From: Apostichopus japonicus
Lineage: Eukaryota; Echinodermata; Holothuroidea; Aspidochirotida; Stichopodidae
Length of the DNA stretch: 64,000 nucleotides
NCBI RefSeq assembly: GCF_037975245.1
Contig: NC_092566.1
Span: forward strand, 15,716,001-15,780,000
Reading direction: 5' to 3'
Positions within the stretch are counted from its first letter, which is position 1; the number at the start of each line of letters is the position of its first letter. The translations under genes and the position numbers were made by a program. The notes beneath the pieces are model-generated. The model was given only the letters and a program-made list of their open reading frames with translations. It made no database searches and was not told the origin of the DNA. Of the stretch, positions 13,501 through 26,650 are shown piece after piece.

Positions 13501-16080
13501 TGTCTTAATGCCCCCCATCATCATCATCATAGCAGTCCACCATCTCGGTCCAATATATACGTGACGTCTTCTCCTCGTACATCCCTCCCGTGAGAAATTT
13601 GGTCAGACCGCTCTTTACCGGGAGGATGCTAACAGAAGTCAATAACCTAATTACCGATATAAAGTGGAGCGAGCGTCCCTATTAACAGTTTGAAACAGTC
13701 TTTATCATGGTATGTCGTCTCTTACTCATACCGCGGCGGGCGGGATGTAGCCCAGACTGGTTACGGGGAAAAACCAGTCATATATCAATGGATTAGTGTC
13801 TATTGTACATGTATATATAATCCAGGGATGAGGTATCTACATGGAATTAATTCAACCGTAGCTGTCACAAGTGACATTGTTAAACAAACAATGACAGCAT
13901 TCTTTTCTACCTACTGTAGATAACGATATATAGATGATATGACATGTTAGATCGTGATGATGGAAATGCAGTCGTACTATAGCATATATATTTCATAATA
14001 TAGATTATGTCGGAAGTGACGTAGCAGTTAGTCACCTGTGATATCACATACATAGCTGAAATAGTCGAGACAACCATGCATGCAGGGACTTTACAAGTTA
14101 AACAATGCTTGTATGGTCATTACTATATGTTTACTAATTATATCTTGTATTATAGACAGTAAATATGCATTCTTCAGTATTATTGAATACTTTACCTATT
14201 TGTAAATTTGAAATCAGAACTCAATCATGCAGTCATTACATGTGACTCGCGAAATATTTCAAGCATTAATTAGCTGTTCCTTGATTTTGGAGAAGTTCTG
14301 TTCAATGTATGCCAAGGTTTTTTTTTTTTTCAAATTTTTTTTTTACCTTTCAATGCCATCGTTCAAAGTTAAGCATGTGCACAGCTGCATCTCCGTCATG
14401 CAAATCTCCTATCCTGTATTATCATTTGACTATCCAAAAAATTCGAGTATGTCACCCGATGATGTAAAATTCACAGTAACTGCCCTTCGAGAAAATCCTC
14501 ATATCTCTCTTTTTGGTAATTCCCAAATTCTCGCCGTCAGCAACAAACTTCATTGCTATTCATCCATACACCCACACTCCAGGTATCTTTTCAAGTACAT
14601 TTTTGTTTCACATTTAAGTCTTCTTCGTGCATATGTTAGAAAATAAAAAAAAACCTTACGAAATTGTAAACCTTACAAGCGTATATCTCTCCTCCAAGAC
14701 AAATTGGAGTTTTCTTTTTTCTTTTTTTTCTTCTTCTGATTTGAAGCCTCTGGAAACAGAAAGGGAGAATTTTAACGCATATATTGCCTCCCACTCGTGT
14801 TTTACAGATACAGGGCACCCATTGGGACATCGCCTACACCATGACAAGAACAAGAGCCATAATATTGATTTCCTTCGGCTGAAACAGTGAATCGAGCCTT
14901 GGTTTCGTAATAAATTCCACACAGAATATAATTTTTGGCTGTTTTTTTTTGGTTGGAGGGAAGATTTCATTTCAGAAATTTCGTTTCTAATATGTGTGAT
15001 TACAGTAGATAAAAAAGACGAAAATGCTTTTAGTTTTCAATTTTCTGTAAGTGTAATTAATTTACAGCAATCGTTTTACTAAGTTTTTGTCGTTGTAACT
15101 AAGAAAGAGTTCAGCTTGAAAGCATTAATTTAATGTCAGTCTTCCCAGCTTTTTTTTTCCTTTACGAAATTATATTACATAATTGTATATTGTATCTAGT
15201 TATGTCCCAATAAATGACCTTTCAGTGACCTATATTGCTTGCATCGATTCTCGAAAGTTTGCAAACTGCCATAAAACAGTAGGCCAGCTCTTTACCTTTT
15301 TGTGAACATCTACAGTAGCTGAAGTGGTCCAAGGTTACCACAGGGGCTCAGTAAATTATATATTCGAGATTCTGTCGCATTTTTATGTTACCATTGCTTC
15401 AGTCATGTAATAGGAAAATGGTAGCAACAGAAGAAATGCTAGCAAAAAGATATCGATTATATTGCTGGGGAAAAAAACCCAAATCGGATCATTTCTGTAC
15501 AGTAAACTACAAATAGTAGTTTCATACTGTATATGACCACAACCTAGCCAGTCAGAAATTTCTGACTTTATGAATTAATATAAATTAGTAACTTGTCAAG
15601 GGTATAATTTTACAGCAGAACCTTTAAAGTTTTTTTTAGATAATTTTTTATTTTTTAATTCTTGCCAAGCATGATCAAAACTAGCACTTGATAAAATAAG
15701 TCTCGGATTGTATTTTAAGGTTTATTTTTGGAGAAGATTGAAATAACAGGTAGGACTGCCCGAGTGGTAAAATTGTTAAATGATCAAAGTCTGCACATGG
15801 TTCTATTTTATTGTAGCAGTCTTTAACATTACTATTTTTCAAAATCCATCTAGGATATTCTAAGAATTTTTTTCTATTTCTTCCTGGTTTATATCAAACT
15901 TCAAAGGTAATAGATCTCGTAACATCAATCACGTTTTAAGAATCATAAGGACGGTGAAATATTGTTCGTATTACAAAACCGATGAATGATACACAATTGA
16001 TTACAATCCATTATTTTCTACATCAATCTGTCAACCTTGGCACATCCTGAGTAAATTGCTATTGCAGTAGCTGTCCTATT

Positions 16081-16580
16081 ACGCTCTTTCTCTCTCTTTC
16101 TCTGTCTCTCGCGAGACGGAGAGAGATCTGCGAGCGATGAACACCACCAGCGAATTCCTCGAAATAAGGCATTATCCAGGGCTTATCATAATTCGTTCAA
16201 ATCAGCGTCTCCACACACCTTGAAAGTCGACATGCTCTCGGACAAACGGTCTACGGCAGCGCAACGCACAGATAATCTCGTCGTGATCGAGCAGTAATTA
16301 GGAATGCACTCGCGTCGCAAATCTGGTCAGAGAACCCCTCCACGTACCTGGAAAAAATCCCTTTCCCCGCAATCCAGGCATGAGACCTCTTTTGTTTAAA
16401 CATAAATCGCTCGACTTCGCATCAATGCAAATATTACGCTCCATCTATCCGTCCGTTAAGAAAATAATCACCGAGAGAGAGAGCCAGCGCAGAATGACGT
16501 CAATCAAGAGGATGCCGAGTTATATAGATTGTCTTGGTGGGCGATGCAGCGGTCTTTTCTTCTCATTAATTAAGATCTGT
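16081..16580. promoter_or_regulatory. Candidate MELK promoter / first-exon region
   Basis: This patch is more GC-rich than its surroundings and has two strong palindromic promoter-type motifs: TCTCGCGAGA at 16107-16116 and a perfect cAMP-response palindrome TGACGTCA at 16495-16502. In animals TCTCGCGAGA is a known element of CpG-type promoters of housekeeping and cell-cycle genes (bound by BANP in vertebrates). MELK exon 2 begins at 18488 with a splice acceptor, so at least one upstream non-coding exon must exist. This region, 2 kb upstream, is the best candidate I can see. The first motif lies in a CT/GA-rich run, so chance is possible. No transcription start can be fixed from sequence. Confidence 0.35.
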
Positions 16581-18533
16581 AGTATATAATCAGCAGACTA
16601 ACTAGCAAGTTTACATCATATCACTGCGAGCTACAAGTACGCACACGACCAGGAAAAGTCATTATGTACATCAATTGCACTTGAGGAATGGTTCTGCATA
16701 AACTTCGGGGGTTTTTTTTCATCTTCTTTTCTGTCATGAACATGAGAGAGTGTTTGCGATGTAGCTGTTGTCTAGGATATCGCTAGTCTCCTACATTAGA
16801 TGTGTGTAATTCCTTCCCTTTTTAGCAGTTTCATCTTCAAGCGCCTGGATAGATACAGTATGATACAGTCTATGGGTGTGCTGATGTAGAGCTTTATGCA
16901 TATTTATGTATATATGCATATGTATAACTACTGCATGGGGCTGTATGTATTATATTAGCTGGATATTGTATTGTACAGTAGCTACAACAGTATGCAATCA
17001 AGCCAATTTTTTTTTATTTTTTAATGAAGCATTTTTGTGGTTCTTGCTGTAAGGACCACGGGAGGAGGTGATTTAGCCTCTTGCCCCCCCCCCCACCTCC
17101 CCTTCCAAACCATCTTTAGCAGATAATTAAACTTAAATTTTGGTCAGACTTCAACCGCCACCCCACGTATCCATTCCTCACTAGTTTTTTTTTTTTTCTT
17201 CAGAAATTTGGTTCTGCATGCAATGAGTAAAAGTTTGTACATTTTTTAGTATGGATCCAGATACCCTGCAGAAGAGAAAACCACACGACTTCTTAAAATT
17301 AAAGCCACTGGTTGTATCAGCCCGAATATAAGTGTTAACAAATGGCTAGCAAAGTTCATGTTTGTTAAACAGTGGAAATTGTAGATAGAGCCATATTAGT
17401 ATATTTAAATTCACTAATGGCCTTAAATAATTAAATTGAAAAACTGGGAAGGATGTTAACGTTAGATTAATTGCAAATGACATTGTTTGAAAGAAGGCCA
17501 GAAATAGATTGTGAATATTTTTGGTTCTAAATAATTCAAACGCTGACAAATAAAGTCAATATTTATAGTCTGTTGATACCAAATACCGAATTGTAAAGCC
17601 TTCGTATAGCTTGGCAGGCCAATAAATTACCCGTTGGGTAAGGTATTATGGTTATTTCTCCGTCTTTCCAACGTTCTTGCCCGAAGGCCTCTGATTTTAA
17701 TCACGAAAATATATCAATCTTAGCCGCAACAAAAATGACGTTCGGATTTTACTCTGGCAAGATCGTGAAAGTAAGAGAGGAAAGAATCTTGTGTGGGTGG
17801 ATAAGGAGGAGGGGAAGAAAGAGAAGAAGAAGAAGAAGAAGATGAAATTGACATGAAAAAGAAGAAGTTGCAAAAAATGACATTAAGCTGGAATCAGTAG
17901 CAGGCGTTCTCTTCATCTATTGGAAGAGGCCCAGGGTTCAAATTAACTGGAATTCTTTCGGCATTCTTTAGCTATTTTTTGTTTTCTCGGTAGTACAGAG
18001 ATTGACCGTATTAAGAATTAAAGATTATGGAATTATAGTGAAAAGATAAAAATAGGATAATAAAAATAGCCAGAGTTTTTGTGAGATGATACTCAGATGA
18101 AAATAGCCCTCTCTTAATTTTGAGAAAACAATCATATAATGCCCAAAAAATATTTGGCCTCGGTTGGTAATCTATGGATGACATGTTCGGCAAATGCATT
18201 TAAGAATATTCTCAGTAGAATATATATCTTGATCTCATTTTGTAGTCTTTTCTAGAACTTGTACCTGATTGATGAATAAATACATAAATGATATTAATCA
18301 AATTATGCTGCTTTTTGATGGGTTATTACGTCCCCTCCTTTAGCCCTCCCAATCCCCCCCTCCCCTCCCCTGCCAGCCTTTTCCTCTTTTGATATGAACA
18401 TCCAACCATCTAGGCTATCAAGACATTGACTTGCTACTCTGTTGTTCTAACGCTGTCTCTTTCTTCTTCTCTTCTCTCCGTGAACAGATTGAAACCGCCA
18501 GAGATATTCCTTAACGGGAAGAAGAAGTTCAGA

Positions 18534-18594
18534 ATGACGTCGGACTACGACGAGGTCACCCAGAGGTACCGCCTACAGGAGACTGTTGGCTCTG
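18534..18594 (+). CDS. MELK coding exon 2, start codon
   Basis: Encodes residues 1-20 and the first base of codon 21, ending in the glycine-rich loop start (TVGSG). The exon itself starts at 18488 after TTCTAAC (branch-point-like, about 18446) and a long pyrimidine tract ending in CAG, leaving 46 nt of 5' UTR. The ATG at 18534 is chosen because the next residues (SDYDEV) line up with the N-terminus of vertebrate MELK. The reading frame is open further upstream only through the intron. The donor is G|GTGAGT, phase 1. Confidence 0.92.
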
Positions 18595-20389
18595 GTGAGT
18601 CCCCGTCTGCTTTTCTAGTAATTTCAAACCCAACTGACTTAAGTGTTCCTACGATGAAATTAATTTCCAGCTCCAGAGTGAAATCCACCTTTAAAGAGGT
18701 TTTTCATAACCTCTTTATACCTGGGAGTAATCTCCTAGCATCATCTAGAGAATGGATTTTGGAGGAAGAATGTGGCTAAATCCATCTTACTTAGATGATC
18801 ATTTTCACTGATTGTGCTTCTGTAGGTGGGGTTTGGTTAAACGCTCGAAACATACTTCTATAAATTGTCACCCGAGCAGTTAGAGTCAACGAAAGTTACA
18901 AATCTTCGAGTGTCGTCGATAGTTAAATAAATGAGGTCATTCGAATGGCAGCGACGGCCTCGATTTTTGCGAATAAACGTTTGATAAGGAAAAAAAAACC
19001 TGTACCTGCGACATACTGCCTTGTTGTTTCAGCTTTTATGAAGTTAATTGCCAGGCACCAGTGGAGAAGAATCAAATTCCGCGCTATCCGAGTAATTTCA
19101 TCCTTCGAATCCGATCAACAGGCAGCCAGGTCATTAACTGGCTGTCGGCTAATTTGGAGCAGCGAAGCTTGTGTTTTCTGTGAAAACACACAGTGTGAAT
19201 AGGGTATTACGGACAGTACGTCCAGGTCAGAAGCTGGCCACTCACAACTAAGCTCGACGTCTTCGATTTAGTCTCCTCTTAATTTTCGGGGAAAGGTGTC
19301 CTCATTCGATTTGTCGTCCAGGGAACGGAACAATGCTAAATCTCCGAGAAAGCTCTGCTTCTCTGGAGGAAACGAAATCAATTAATTTGGGCATGATTAC
19401 TGTAACAATAGACGGCAATTAATTAAAGTAACACCTTTCTCTCCGTTCGTGAGGTCAGTCGGACGGTGTGAATATTTAATAAAGAAAGTATTATCATTTT
19501 ATCAAAGTAGCTCAATTTCAATCGTGATTCCAAGAAATACGAGAGGGTTTTGCCAGGTATCATCTCTGCTCAGGTTTCATTTGATGTCATTAAAAGTCCT
19601 GCAGATGGCAATAAAATGACTTGCTAAATTTTTGAAATGACTAAGACACTACTTTGAAGAGATTTTGTTGGTTATCAAACACAAATTTTGGGCAATTTGT
19701 CTACCATATATCATGGCTGCATCATATTATGTGATTGTTTCGTTTATTTAAATGATGCCTTTGCATGTCTCGAGGGTGTTTTAACATCTTTGCTTTGACA
19801 GCCTGTTGGCGCATAAATCTGATGCAGATTCTTAGAAATGAAGTACTTGTGAATTGTTTTGGTTTATTCTTAATTTGGTTGGATGACTCATATTTGGACA
19901 TTTATCAACGCATTAATAATGAACGAGCTTAATTCGTCATTAAGGACCGAGTGAGTCATGCAGTTGTAATATTACAAATAGACCAGTCTACACAAGTATG
20001 TATACAATTATTTGTAAACATCAGGGCTGTTGCCCAGTTAATCACACAACAGTTGAAATCCTCAAGCTTTCCTGCCAGTCACATACAGTACTACCTACAG
20101 ACAGTACACACACAGACACACACACCAGAGAGAAGATATACTACATACATGGAACCAAAGATGTTCACACAATTTGAGCTGCTACTTATCCACCAATCTT
20201 TCAATTTGTCTTTTTGAATTTTTACTCAAAACTCCTGGATTTGTTCCAGAACAAGTTATTTGTTTGTTCGTAAAAACGATGGCTTTGAAACGATAATTTA
20301 TGCAGTTTTGAGCAAGTACAGTAGAATTTCTTCGGAGCTCAGAGCGTCTCGGAATTCGGTCACATCTGCTTGCATCCTGTTACCGTTTT

Positions 20390-21190
20390 CCTCTGATTGT
20401 CTTTCTCAGAGGAACTATAAACAGCTATTGTTTCATTGTAATTTGTTTGGCTCCCAGATAACTTGCTCTGCATCTAAACAATACAACAATAGGCATATTA
20501 AAATTATTAATACCAGATATGATATTCCTGAAAACTGTTTGTCTTTTATGTTTTTTCTTGTTTGAATGGAGCGTTTTTATGATAATAACAGCTTGAATAT
20601 TTCCTGAAAACTCATAGTCTGCATTTGAGACTCACGTATCATTTGCGTAATTTACATCTCCTCGGATATTCTTTTAAGCCTCAGAGGAGCTGCAGAAATT
20701 GATTTCCATTATATTAATTGTTCTTTTATGTCTTTTATCGAGATGGTTTTCTAATCATCCAAACAATCCAACAATAGGAATATTTGATAAGCTGCCTGCT
20801 CCATATTTCATTGAAAGCTTTTGTTTTATTTCATTTAGAATGGGGAGTTATTATTAACGACTCAAAGATTTTAGTCCCATAGGAGCTACTAAAACTCATT
20901 CCATTATATTTGTATTTTATATTTATTTAATTCTTTGGAGATGGATTTTTCACCTAAACAATACAACAATGGGAATATTCAATTAGCTATTTGTATACCA
21001 GCGATGGCGACTTAAAATGAATGAATAATTGATGACGCAAAGTGTTTATGTCGCAGAGGAATTTAACTGTACAAAACAGAAACTCATTCCAAATAAAAAA
21101 AAAAATTGATAAAGATGGAATTTTCACCTGAACAATACAACAATAGGAATATTTAATACCAAACTCGAGGTTTTCCTCGAAAGCTTTCTT
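20390..21190. repeat. Diverged tandem repeat family, about 175-285 bp spacing
   Basis: A conserved core, ACCTAAACAATACAACAATA, followed by GGAATATT or a variant, recurs at about 20473, 20757, 20951 and 21126. Each core is preceded by a block resembling CAGAGGA plus CTCATTCCATT. The units have diverged in length (spacing about 284, 194 and 175 bp). I see no coding potential. Confidence 0.75.
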
Positions 21191-22624
21191 CAACTTGATT
21201 TAGAATGGGTTTTTTCTCAATTCAAGACGATCGTCGATTTCTTCCAGTGGACGAGCACTCAGTTACTGTAGGGACTAGTTTGGTGGTAATTTACAAAGCA
21301 AAACTCTAGCCAGACAAATTCCTGGAACGACAAGGCAAGGCTAGCCTTGGGAACATTCATGCTGTCTGTGAAACGTTGTGTTTCTCAATCAAAGTAGAAA
21401 CAAAACGATCTTTTGTGGGACAGAAGTAAAAATTAATTAATTGAATGACTCATACATGTGTGTATTGTCGCAAAATTAACTGTTTAATAAGAACAAGATC
21501 AATCCGTGGAAAAGAGAAACATTTTCTCGTTAGTATATTTATATATATTTATGTAGACATTTATATATTAAAAACATTAGTAACAACTTTAAAAATTAAG
21601 ACCCAGATAATTATTCCATGATGGATATGATTATATCAGTTATTATGTTTCCATAATCCATCTTTCCTGCAGCAATTCTTGGAATATGGATGCAGTTCAA
21701 GACGGGCATTATTTTCGTTATATATAAATCTTCATTCTGAATCAGAAATTTATAAAAAATGATTGATTTAGAGGGGGGTCATGTGAGGAGATCAGGAATT
21801 ATGAGAACATGTCTGTTCCACTTCTTTCTCACCTCTCTCTGTCTATCTCAATTTTTTTTTTTTTTTTTTGTTATCTTCAATTTTATTTTTTTTTTGGGCA
21901 AGGGGTGGTGAACCTTGGAATTACAACAGAAGCCTGTAGTTAACATCTTCTTTTGATCTGTTATATCTTTTCTTTTGAACTTCTCTTTTATTTTTCTGGA
22001 GTTTGTCTGTATAGCTCCTAGAAATGGCAACGCCTTCCAGCCAGCTTAACGTTGGTTTATGAAGAGTACTTAACAAATGCTTGGGGCGAAAAACTTGAAC
22101 ATGACACTCATACCAAAAAAAACACAAAAAAATGGATAAAAAAGAAAACTTGTGTGAATATGTCTAAAGGCAACCTTACCTTACATTCTCTGCCCCTAAT
22201 GCATAAAAGTCACTTAGGACTAACTGTTCTTTGGATTCTTAGATGGTTTTCTGCTCAGAATTTATTCCAATTTTGATGACGGGTGATACGTGACTTTCGT
22301 TCAGAGTATAATGTCTTCCATACGACTCGCCGTCCAATAGGTTTTAGTGGAAACTTTTTGAACTTGTCAAGTTTCTCACTGCATTTCTGCAAGTTTTACC
22401 ATATATCTTTAAATTTACCATATTTCTTATATAATAAAAATAATGATTATTTAGACTTGAAAGCCTATAGATCACATTTTCACAGAATTGCTTCTTCTGG
22501 ACCCAGCAATCCAAGCCCTCATCCCTTCTCAAACACCCTACCCCCCCAACCCTCTCTCCCACCCCTCACCTCCATCCCCACCACCATTGCTTCTGCATAA
22601 TTGCTGCTTATGACGCAGAATTTC

Positions 22625-22735
22625 TAAGATAATAATAATAATTTATTCTGATATAGTACCTCATATCAAAATATGATCTCAAAGCCCTTAACAATAAAGC
22701 ATAAAACTGATACAGCGATAAAATGAAAGATCAGA
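22625..22735. repeat. Possible dispersed-repeat tail
   Basis: An (ATA)n run leads into AATTTATTCTGATATAGTACC and a stretch ending CTCAAAGCCCTTAACAAT. This resembles a widely dispersed animal repeat that reads TTTATA...AAAGCGCTT. The copy is degenerate and the assignment is weak. Confidence 0.3.
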
Positions 22736-24076
22736 ATCTGCTTGGCCCACCACACTGTGTGAACTTTTTTTTGGGGGGGGTAGGGGGGTGGATGGGAGGG
22801 GTGAGAGTACCAACATCTAGATAAGTGTAAGATAACGGATCAACAGAAGAAAATTTTTCATCAATAGGCAGAAAGTACCTCTACTAAAATTATACATCTA
22901 CTAACTTAAAATATACAGGCTCAGTCTCAAATATCCTCCAAGAAGGATATAAGATAGTTAAGTACAGCCGGTAGGCTTTTGCTGAGCTCCATTTTTTTAC
23001 TTCTTTTGTAAGAATCCTGCCAATATTTACCGATTACCGTAGGGTTTATATATCGATGATGTCTAAGACATTCCCTACTGTGGAGACTTTCTTCGTCTTC
23101 TTCTTCTACTTCTTCTTCTTTGGCTATAGTTCTGCCATCTCTCTGTGACATCTCGTAGACCTTGAAAAAAGACGAATGTTGTTGTGATCTAAAATTTTGG
23201 AAAAGCCAGCAGGCAGAATCAATCAAAATTATCTTCAGATGATTGCCAGCCAATGAGAGACCTCGCTTGTATTACCGGGATCACCTGCCTTCGAGCCAAT
23301 TTTCGTCACTTTTGAAATTTAAGCAAAAATCTCCAATAAGTACCGAACCTCGTTCATATATATATACGATATGAGTTTGTTTGGTTTAGCAATTTGTCAA
23401 TATGGTATACAGAACCTACAGTACTAAGATATACAGTGGATGTACAGTAGATACATGTACACAGCCACTGCATATGCTGTGTACTTTGTCATTGACGTTC
23501 CTCCAGAAACACCTCACCAGAGCGGCTAGAGCAAGGGTCAGACCCCGGGCGACAATTACGTCATCCAGGCACCATTTTTGCCCTTTCCATTTAGCCATAT
23601 AAGGTCATAATGAAAATGAGAAATGCACTATCCTGTTTGTCAAATCTTCCTGTGACCCCTCACTATATCCTCGGACCTCCCAGTTAACCCATGGCCCCAT
23701 CAGGGCTGAATCTCCCTCAGTCCCTCCCCCACCCCTTCCCCTGTTTCTCCTTATGGCCTCTTCATTTCTGGAGGAGCTGATCCAAGCATGATTTCATCAC
23801 ATATTATGGTATTATCGCTCTTGCCGCAACATATTAAGTGATAGTATATATAGTGTCCTCACTTCGGATTCGAAACAACCATGGAATCCATTTATCATAT
23901 TGCAACAGTATATTACTGTAGAGTGACCAGGTTGAAATGTTTTTTGAATAAATACTGTATTATCATCACAGACTTTTGAAATTTGAATTTTGCATAATTG
24001 ATATCTGCAGATGTATGTATCTGTCCATAAGCCTCTTTCATAAATTCTTTTTTTTTCTTTGTATTTTCTTTTCTAA

Positions 24077-24187
<111 letters not shown>

Positions 24188-24225
24188 TAATGCGCAGTTA
24201 ATTTGTAACATTGGTCTTGGTGATA

Positions 24226-24590
24226 TTAAAGGCATTGAAGACTCGCCCAAACCGTGTGCCGCCATCTGAAAAAGTTAACATTCCGTTGCTTGCAAGTGAA
24301 GTTTTTTTCTTGTCGCTGCAAAATGCAGACAGTAATGAAACGTGATACCTTGTTTATCTTTTATCTGGACCTGAGATGTCCACTCTGCTATGTACACTGT
24401 GTTGTGGGTATTGACCGTAGCTGCATGTATTGACTGTACACATAGTGTCTAATTACCGACGGTAGCAAGCTGTGTGTGTATTTTCTGGGATCGATGGTGG
24501 TGTCTAACAATTCTGTTACACCTCATTGGCAACTAGGTCAGATTACCAGCATCAGATGTTTCTTTGTGCGCGAGTCTTCAGTCCCTTTAA
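24226..24590. mobile_element. TTAA-flanked MITE, 357 bp
   Basis: A 357-bp body (24230-24586) is flanked on both sides by TTAA (24226-24229 and 24587-24590). Its ends are inverted repeats: AGGCATTGAAGACTCGC on the left and the reverse complement of AGGGACTGAAGACTCGC on the right, 15 of 17 matching. There is no ORF. TTAA target duplications are typical of piggyBac-like transposons, so this is probably a non-autonomous piggyBac-type MITE. It sits in MELK intron 3 just 57 bp after exon 3. Confidence 0.75.
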
Positions 24591-25290
24591 GGGAAGGGCA
24601 TTGTGGAAAGAAGCATAGAAGGATATATGTAAGTTTATAGGTTAGAGTCTAATAGTCAATTCAAGGTGTACGGGAATTCGGTAAGAGACATTCTCACTCA
24701 TCTTGTGAATCTCAATAACAAAATTACAATTACAAAATCGTAGAATCAGATCTATTTTTTGCTTAAAAGTAAAAGTTGACGATTTCTTCTTTTACCTTGC
24801 GGGAGTAAACTCGAAATGTCATAACAGCGTATTTTGCCAAGCTTGCCACTATTTGCACAAACCGTATATAAGGCTTTTAATACTCATACTCATTTTTTTT
24901 TAACTTTCATAACATTTTTAGCAGATAAATTCTCCCCCAAAGGGGGATTGACAGCTTTTTTGATGAAACTTAATTTGGTCATTGCCTTCTATATTTTTAC
25001 AAAGTCAAACATTGAGATAAAAAATTTCAAAAAATTTGCAACAACGCGGCTATAATTTAATTGGCATTCTCGTTATCGGTCGATTTTAATAACTTTTTGA
25101 AACAGGGAATGAAAGATTGTGATGGATGGGCTCCTTCTAAGCTCTGACATCACAGATTTGAAAAGTTACCACCGATGTTAATATATTAGTTTAATTTTTC
25201 AAGGACTTAATATCAAAAAAAAAAATAGGCGCCATGACAAACATCAATTAGTCCAAATTGATTGATTACCCTATCCCAGCAAATTTAATT

Positions 25291-25417
25291 ATTTACTTCG
25301 TTCCCCACTTACCTGTCTCCCCACAACCTATGCACCGCATTCTACCGTGTCTAGAATGCCCTGGTAATCTTTTAACACTGTACACCCTCATTGGCCCTAA
25401 TGGCCTTCCTTCATTTT
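25291..25417 (+). repeat. DIRS left inverted terminal repeat
   Basis: Outer 13 bp (25291-25303) are specific to the left end. 25304-25417 is a 114-bp inverted match to 32021-32134, with no difference that I can see by eye. The left edge is set by where the internal complementary region stops matching. Confidence 0.85.
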
Positions 25418-25687
25418 TCTACCCACAAAGTGTCTCAATGTGTTTTTCGGAGTTAGAAAAATTTTCGCGAAATTCGCCCGGATTACCTTGGATTTATACT
25501 CTAGAAGTTTCCTATCAGGACTTCTGCACTTCCAAGGATCTTTTCCAGCCTGATAAGTATCCTTTTCTTGTAGGGAAGGGTGTTTTTGGGGGCTGTTTTT
25601 AGTGTACACTCTCGCCCATGCGTTCGTTTTTTCTTACGTAACGTTTTTAGGGTAACAGGTAGTAGCTCTGCGAGACTACTTCGTTCG

Positions 25688-26650
25688 TTGCCTATACCGC
25701 CTTGTTTACGCGGATAGGCATATATTTTCGTATGTACATGTTTCAGCCTTTCTTACTTTCAAAAAATAAGATGTTTTGCTTGTTTCATGTACCTTCGTTA
25801 CTTCTTACGCTTTTGTGTGGGTTTTCCCCTTGTAGCGTAATTTGTAGCGTTGCCTATACCGCCTTGTTTACGCGGATAGGCATGTTTTTCCGTATGTACA
25901 TGTGTTTCAGCTTTTCTTAAGGCATAAGATGTTTTGCTTTCATGTACTTCGTTAATTTTTACGCTTTCAGTGTGGGTTTTCACTTTTGTAGCGTAGTTGT
26001 AGCCACGTTCCGATATCTCCTAACTAGTCGAGATAGTCGGCTCGTTTCGTTGTTTTTCATGTTAAGACGGGAGTATCCTTGATTTCATATATTGTTGTAT
26101 ATTTTCATGTTTCCTCTTGTTGTTGCTACGTGCGCTCCCTGAGTCTCATGACTTGGGGTGTACCTCGTAGCCTTGTTCCCCCCTCCGCTGGTTCGCGGTT
26201 AGGGGGTTCTCTCCCTAATATACATGTTTCGTCCTTTTTACAAGTTTTTCGATGCATATATGTTTAGTTACGTTGCTTCCATATGTCGGAAGTGTTTCTC
26301 CTTGTAACGTATCTTGTAAGCCGCGAACTCCTATCCAGTACTAGGCGGTTAGGCGGTTCGATTACGTTGTTGTTGTTTCTTGTTTGAACCTTCATATATT
26401 TGTACATATTTTCATGTTTCTCCATGGGTTTCGCTACTCGTGCGCCTCCTAAGTGTCGGGAGTTTCACTTGGGGCGTATCTCGTAGCCTTGTTCCTCCCT
26501 TCCCGCTCTGTACGCGGATAGAGGGGTTCTCTCCCTTGTATACATGCTTCGTCCTTTTCCTTCATGTATTCTAGTTACGTGTTCGCTTCTAAGTGTGGGA
26601 AGTTTTCACTATTGTAGCGTACCTTGTAAGCCGCGAGCCTCTAGCGGGGC
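25688..26650 (+). repeat. Tandem repeats in the DIRS 5' leader
   Basis: CGTTGCCTATACCGCCTTGT followed by TTACGCGGATAGGCAT occurs at about 25686 and 25849 (163-bp period), with shared downstream blocks including GTATGTACATG and AAGATGTTTTGCTT. Further, more diverged units follow to about 26650. They share CGTAGCCTTGTTCC, TAGCGTACCTTGTAAGCCGCGA and CTCTCCCT blocks. No ORF spans the region. Confidence 0.75.

Larger units (their letters stand above)
1..16100. other. Upstream AT-rich region, no gene recognised
   Basis: I see no convincing coding exon or RNA gene here. All open frames are under 150 codons, of AT-rich composition, without recognisable domains. Several encode runs of Phe/Lys from T or A tracts. 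The stretch contains poly-G tracts (about 462-474, 1141-1158, 4576-4596, 6690-6712), T-rich microsatellites (2603-2645), AT dinucleotide runs (8308-8338, 11396-11412), a three-copy 83-bp tandem repeat (9345-9570) and a degenerate 24-bp repeat (10430-10590), listed separately. Patches of more complex sequence near 11.6, 12.3-12.6 and 13.5-13.75 kb could be regulatory, but nothing proves it. Confidence 0.6.

Noticed and set aside
14227-14970. Overlapping open frames of 139, 87 and 104 codons on both strands
   Set aside because: They derive from T- and A-rich tracts (Phe/Lys-rich peptides) and show no family resemblance.
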